A DNA stretch of 64,000 bases, from assembly GCA_022710975.1 (NCBI GenBank), contig JAKLGA010000007.1, positions 282,451-346,450 on the forward strand, written 5' to 3'. This document shows positions 62,042 to 64,000 of the stretch, one piece after another; positions within the stretch are counted from its first letter, which is position 1, and the number at the start of each line of letters is the position of its first letter. The position numbers were made by a program, and so were the translations under genes. The notes under the pieces were generated by a model that saw nothing but the letters and a program-made list of their open reading frames with translations, searched no databases and was not told where the DNA came from. The DNA comes from Myxococcota bacterium (GTDB lineage Bacteria; Myxococcota; B64-G9).

Positions 62042-62211
62042 GAGGAGAGCGTACGCTACGCCGCGCGTGGCCTTGCATTTGAAGGGATGGATTGTACCGG
62101 GCAGGGCTGGTAGCATCGGCCCGGGCAGGCAGCGGATCGTACGAGATCTTCTGCCCTCGAGGGATGCCGGTACGCCTGTCACCATCGGTCCCCGGCATGT
62201 CCCAGTCCGCG

Positions 62212-62264
62212 CTTGCCCCTACAGGTACGGGCGAAAGCCCGGGGGTTCGAATCCCCATGGCAAG
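62212..62264 (+). other. tRNA-like fold lacking D- and anticodon arms
   Basis: CTTGCC (62212) pairs with GGCAAG (62259) like an acceptor. Between them are a GNRA hairpin CGGGC-GAAA-GCCCG (62228-62241) and a perfect T-arm-like hairpin GGGG-TTCGAAT-CCCC (62242-62256). A terminator-like stem follows at 62269. The insert is too short for D and anticodon arms, so it is not a working tRNA. It may be the 3' half of a class II tRNA left by integration, or a small RNA. Confidence 0.35.
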
Positions 62265-62509
62265 GCGGCGGGCCCTCCGGGGCCCGACCGGCGCGCGCCG
62301 GGAGGCAGTTTAGCTCCACCGTGTCTTCGGGCCCTGCAGGCCCCCGGATACCGGCCAGACCCAGACGGCGTCCAGGCCGGGCGGACCGCTCGCCCGACCG
62401 ACCCGCCGCGCGGGCCCGGCCTCAAGGGAGCCTCCGCCCGCGGAGACGGGGCGCGCGTCCGGGCAGGTCCCGGGGGGCAAGCCGTCTCACGCGGACGGGA
62501 GGAGATCGC

Positions 62510-63631
62510 ATGGCCAGCATCCACATCGCCGAGCACGAGCTGGGCTTTCTCTACCGCCAGGGCCGGTTCGACCGGCTGCTGGAGCCCGGCGAGCACCGGG
62601 TCTGGCTGCGGGCCGGGGTCGAGGTGCGCCGCGCCTCGCTGCTCGAGCCGCGCCTGGCCTTCCCGGACGCCGAGTTCCTGGTGAAGCACGCCGAGGTGGC
62701 CAGCCGGGTGCAGACCGTGCGCCTGAAGGACAGCGAGCGCGGGCTGCTGCTCAAGGACGGCAACTTCCAGGCCCTGCTCGGGCCCGGGCTGCACGTGCTG
62801 CTCAAGTCCCCGGCCGCCGCCTTCCAGGTGGAGGTGGTGGACATCTCCGGCGTGGAGCTCACCCACCCGCGGCGCGAGCAGATCCTGCGCGCGCCCAACG
62901 CCAGGGACTTCGTGGTCGAGCACCTGGTCCCCGACGGGCACCGCGGGCTGCTCTACCACGACCAGCGCCCCCAGCGCCTGCTGGAGCCCGGCCGCTACCA
63001 GTTCTGGACCGGTCTGGTCCAGGTCCAGGTGGCCCTGGTGGACGTGCGCGAGCAGAACCTCGAGGTGCAGGGCCAGGAGCTGATGAGCCGCGACAAGGTC
63101 TCGCTGCGCCTGAACCTGAGCGCGCGCTTCAAGGTCGCCGACCCCGAGCGCGCCGTCCGCCAGCAGGCCGACGCCAAGGAGGCGCTCTACCGTGAGCTGC
63201 AGCTCGCGCTGCGCAACGAGGTGGGCGCGCGCACGCTGGACGAGCTGCTCGAGCAGAAGGAGGCCGTGGGCCAGGCCGTGCTCGCGCGCGTGCGCGAGCC
63301 GGCCGCCGGGCTCGGGCTCACGCTGCTCGGCGCCGGGGTGCGGGACGTGATCCTGCCGGGCGAGATGCGCGCCATCCTGAACCAGGTGATCGAGGCCGAG
63401 CGGCGCGCGCAGGCCACCATGATCCAGCGCCGGGAGGAGACCGCCGCCACGCGGGCGCTGCTCAACACGGCCCGGCTCCTGGAGGGGAACCCGGTGCTGC
63501 TCCGGCTCAAGGAACTGGAGACGGTCGAGCGCCTGGCCGAAAAGGTGGGCAGCCTGTCGGTCCACGGCGGGCTGGATGGCCTGCTCGAGGGGCTGCTGCA
63601 GGCCGCGCGCCTGGGTCCGAGCAAGGGGTGA
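62510..63631 (+). CDS. SPFH/band-7 (slipin/prohibitin-like) protein
   Basis: 373 residues. The SPFH domain runs about 135-310: RYQFWTGLVQVQVALVDVREQ, SRDKVSLRLNLSARFKVADPERAV, and GLTLLGAGVRDVILPGEMRAILNQVIEAERRAQA. The last about 60 residues are a coiled-coil-like tail. There is no clear N-terminal membrane helix, unlike most band-7 proteins, and an extra N-terminal domain with EHELGFLYRQGRFDRLLEPG occupies the first 125 residues. These proteins organise membrane domains or protease complexes. GGGAGGAG precedes ATG 62510. Confidence 0.85.
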   Translation: MASIHIAEHELGFLYRQGRFDRLLEPGEHRVWLRAGVEVRRASLLEPRLAFPDAEFLVKHAEVASRVQTVRLKDSERGLLLKDGNFQALLGPGLHVLLKSPAAAFQVEVVDISGVELTHPRREQILRAPNARDFVVEHLVPDGHRGLLYHDQRPQRLLEPGRYQFWTGLVQVQVALVDVREQNLEVQGQELMSRDKVSLRLNLSARFKVADPERAVRQQADAKEALYRELQLALRNEVGARTLDELLEQKEAVGQAVLARVREPAAGLGLTLLGAGVRDVILPGEMRAILNQVIEAERRAQATMIQRREETAATRALLNTARLLEGNPVLLRLKELETVERLAEKVGSLSVHGGLDGLLEGLLQAARLGPSKG

Positions 63632-63699
63632 AGCCCGAACCTCTCCCAAAAGCAAACGTTCGGAGCCACTCTCGTGGCCCGTCGCTTTGTCCCATCAGC

Positions 63700-63852
63700 C
63701 TAATTACTGTGCGTTCCATCCTGCAGTTCAAGTGCAGGCAAACTATCCAACGATGCATTCACACCTGCGATGCCAAGAGAGTTTACCCTCTGCACTGCCT
63801 GACATGCCTCGTCATATCCCGCATTTTTTAGCGCAATTCTCAATGCAATCAT
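63700..63852 (-). CDS. Possible small protein in low-GC edge region
   Basis: A 50-codon frame from ATG 63852 (or 57 from TTG 63873) encoding MIALRIALKNAGYDEACQAV and a hydrophilic end. It lies just downstream of, and in the same frame as, the transposase-like tail. Composition is AT-rich like the surrounding mobile DNA. No clear ribosome site. No family is recognised and it may be non-coding. Confidence 0.25.
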   Translation of the reverse strand: MIALRIALKNAGYDEACQAVQRVNSLGIAGVNASLDSLPALELQDGTHSN

Positions 63853-63876
63853 TCTATTGACTCTTGCGACCAACGT

Positions 63877-63999
63877 CTAACGACCATGTAGTCTGAGGCC
63901 TGAATGGCGGAACGCGCTTCGAATCATCTCCGCCTGCGTTCCCTCGAGGGCCTCATGGACCCGTTCCTCGAGGTGCCCGATGTCCTTCGGCACGAAGTT
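63877..63999 (-). CDS. C-terminal end of a transposase-like protein, cut by window edge
   Basis: The last 40 codons of a minus-strand gene entering from the right edge: FVPKDIGHLEERVHEAL, then MIRSAFRHSGLRLHGR and a TAG. The helical layout (ERVHEAL ... EMIRSAFR ... RL) resembles the C-termini of IS630/Tc1-mariner-type transposases. Too short for firm assignment. It fits the lower-GC composition here. Confidence 0.4.
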   Translation of the reverse strand, partial: NFVPKDIGHLEERVHEALEGTQAEMIRSAFRHSGLRLHGR

Positions 64000-64000
64000 C

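Larger units (their letters stand above)
61735..62509 (+). other. 775-bp intergenic spacer, repeat- and hairpin-rich
   Basis: No convincing gene on either strand. It holds 24-bp inverted repeats (61807 and 62018), an octamer array (61901), a stem ATGCCGG/CCGGCAT (62164 and 62192), a tRNA-like fold (62212), a following hairpin (CGGGCC/GGCCCG, 62269-62286) and a GC-rich leader to the SPFH gene. Together these look like an accretion of mobile or structured elements. Confidence 0.6.

Noticed and set aside
62212..62264. Functional tRNA gene
   Set aside because: Only about 22 nt lie between the acceptor-like strand and the T-arm, so D and anticodon arms cannot form. No CCA or anticodon is seen.
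62241..62330. 3' end of a tmRNA (T-arm plus AGCTCCACC at 62311)
   Set aside because: The T-arm and the AGCTCCACC string are about 55 nt apart, and no tag frame, pseudoknots or GGGGCTG 5' partner were found.
61735..62509. preQ1 riboswitch upstream of queF
   Set aside because: No short H-type pseudoknot or CUUNG/AAACUA-like consensus next to the queF start. The ribosome site GGAGGGCGGT stands alone.

Overview
The window is about 64 kb of very GC-rich DNA, densely packed with short intergenic gaps. It looks chromosomal and points to a Myxococcota / deltaproteobacterial-type Gram-negative. The evidence is two proteins with a MYXO-CTERM-like tail (Gly/Cys motif, hydrophobic helix, terminal Arg cluster); many secreted, Cys-rich or EGF-rich lipoproteins; a MopE-like CDDGD/DNDCDG motif; several large propeller or FG-GAP surface proteins; class III nucleotide cyclases; and outer-membrane proteins (OprO/P-like porin, TonB-dependent receptor). 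No rRNA, CRISPR array or prophage was seen. The species is not identifiable from sequence alone.

Layout. 1-3.3 kb (minus): a BtpA / PfkB kinase / Na+-solute symporter operon. 3.5-6.0 kb (plus): an IscR-like Rrf2 regulator, cysteine synthase and the tRNA thiolase MnmA, a sulfur-allocation operon. 6.1-8.8 kb (plus): a PAS protein, a rhomboid protease with a zinc-ribbon tail, a one-HKD PLD protein and a Usp-like protein. 8.8-19.3 kb (minus): an envelope-rich run with an EGF/CHAP lipoprotein, adenylate cyclase, TerB/AI-2E permease, signal peptidase I, a duplicated-domain secreted protein, a tyrosine-phosphatase-like protein, porin, RarD, methyltransferase and phosphodiester glycosidase. 19.3-27.1 kb: cupin, RhlE-type helicase, PLC-like MYXO-CTERM protein, murI, an adenylate kinase variant, a CNNM/CBS/EIIA fusion and a ferredoxin-like protein.

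27.2-33.9 kb holds a 1765-residue secreted metallophosphoesterase and a lipoprotein. Base composition drops abruptly inside the large gene near 29.06 kb, suggesting a chimera. 34-38 kb carries a second RhlE helicase, a serpin, a structured RNA-like element between convergent genes, and plsC behind tandem palindromic operators. 38.1-42.1 kb is one lipoprotein with a Cys-rich half and 14 propeller-type repeats. 42-54.7 kb contains a crotonase-family enzyme, a hybrid histidine kinase, a second cyclase, several unassigned secreted proteins, a diguanylate cyclase overlapping a molbindin, and a fused RNA m5U-methyltransferase/pseudouridine synthase. 54.7-61.7 kb (minus) holds an FG-GAP MYXO-CTERM protein, a SUFU-like protein, a TonB receptor and queF. 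61.7-64 kb is a repeat-rich spacer (24-bp inverted repeats, octamer array, tRNA-like fold), an SPFH protein, then a lower-GC edge with a transposase-like tail.

Themes are envelope and surface building, second-messenger signalling (two class III cyclases, one GGDEF protein, one hybrid kinase), RNA modification (MnmA, QueF, RlmD-RluA fusion, two RhlE helicases), and domain fusions. Seven start codons lie 6-10 nt behind a TANNNT box with no Shine-Dalgarno, suggesting that leaderless transcripts are common.
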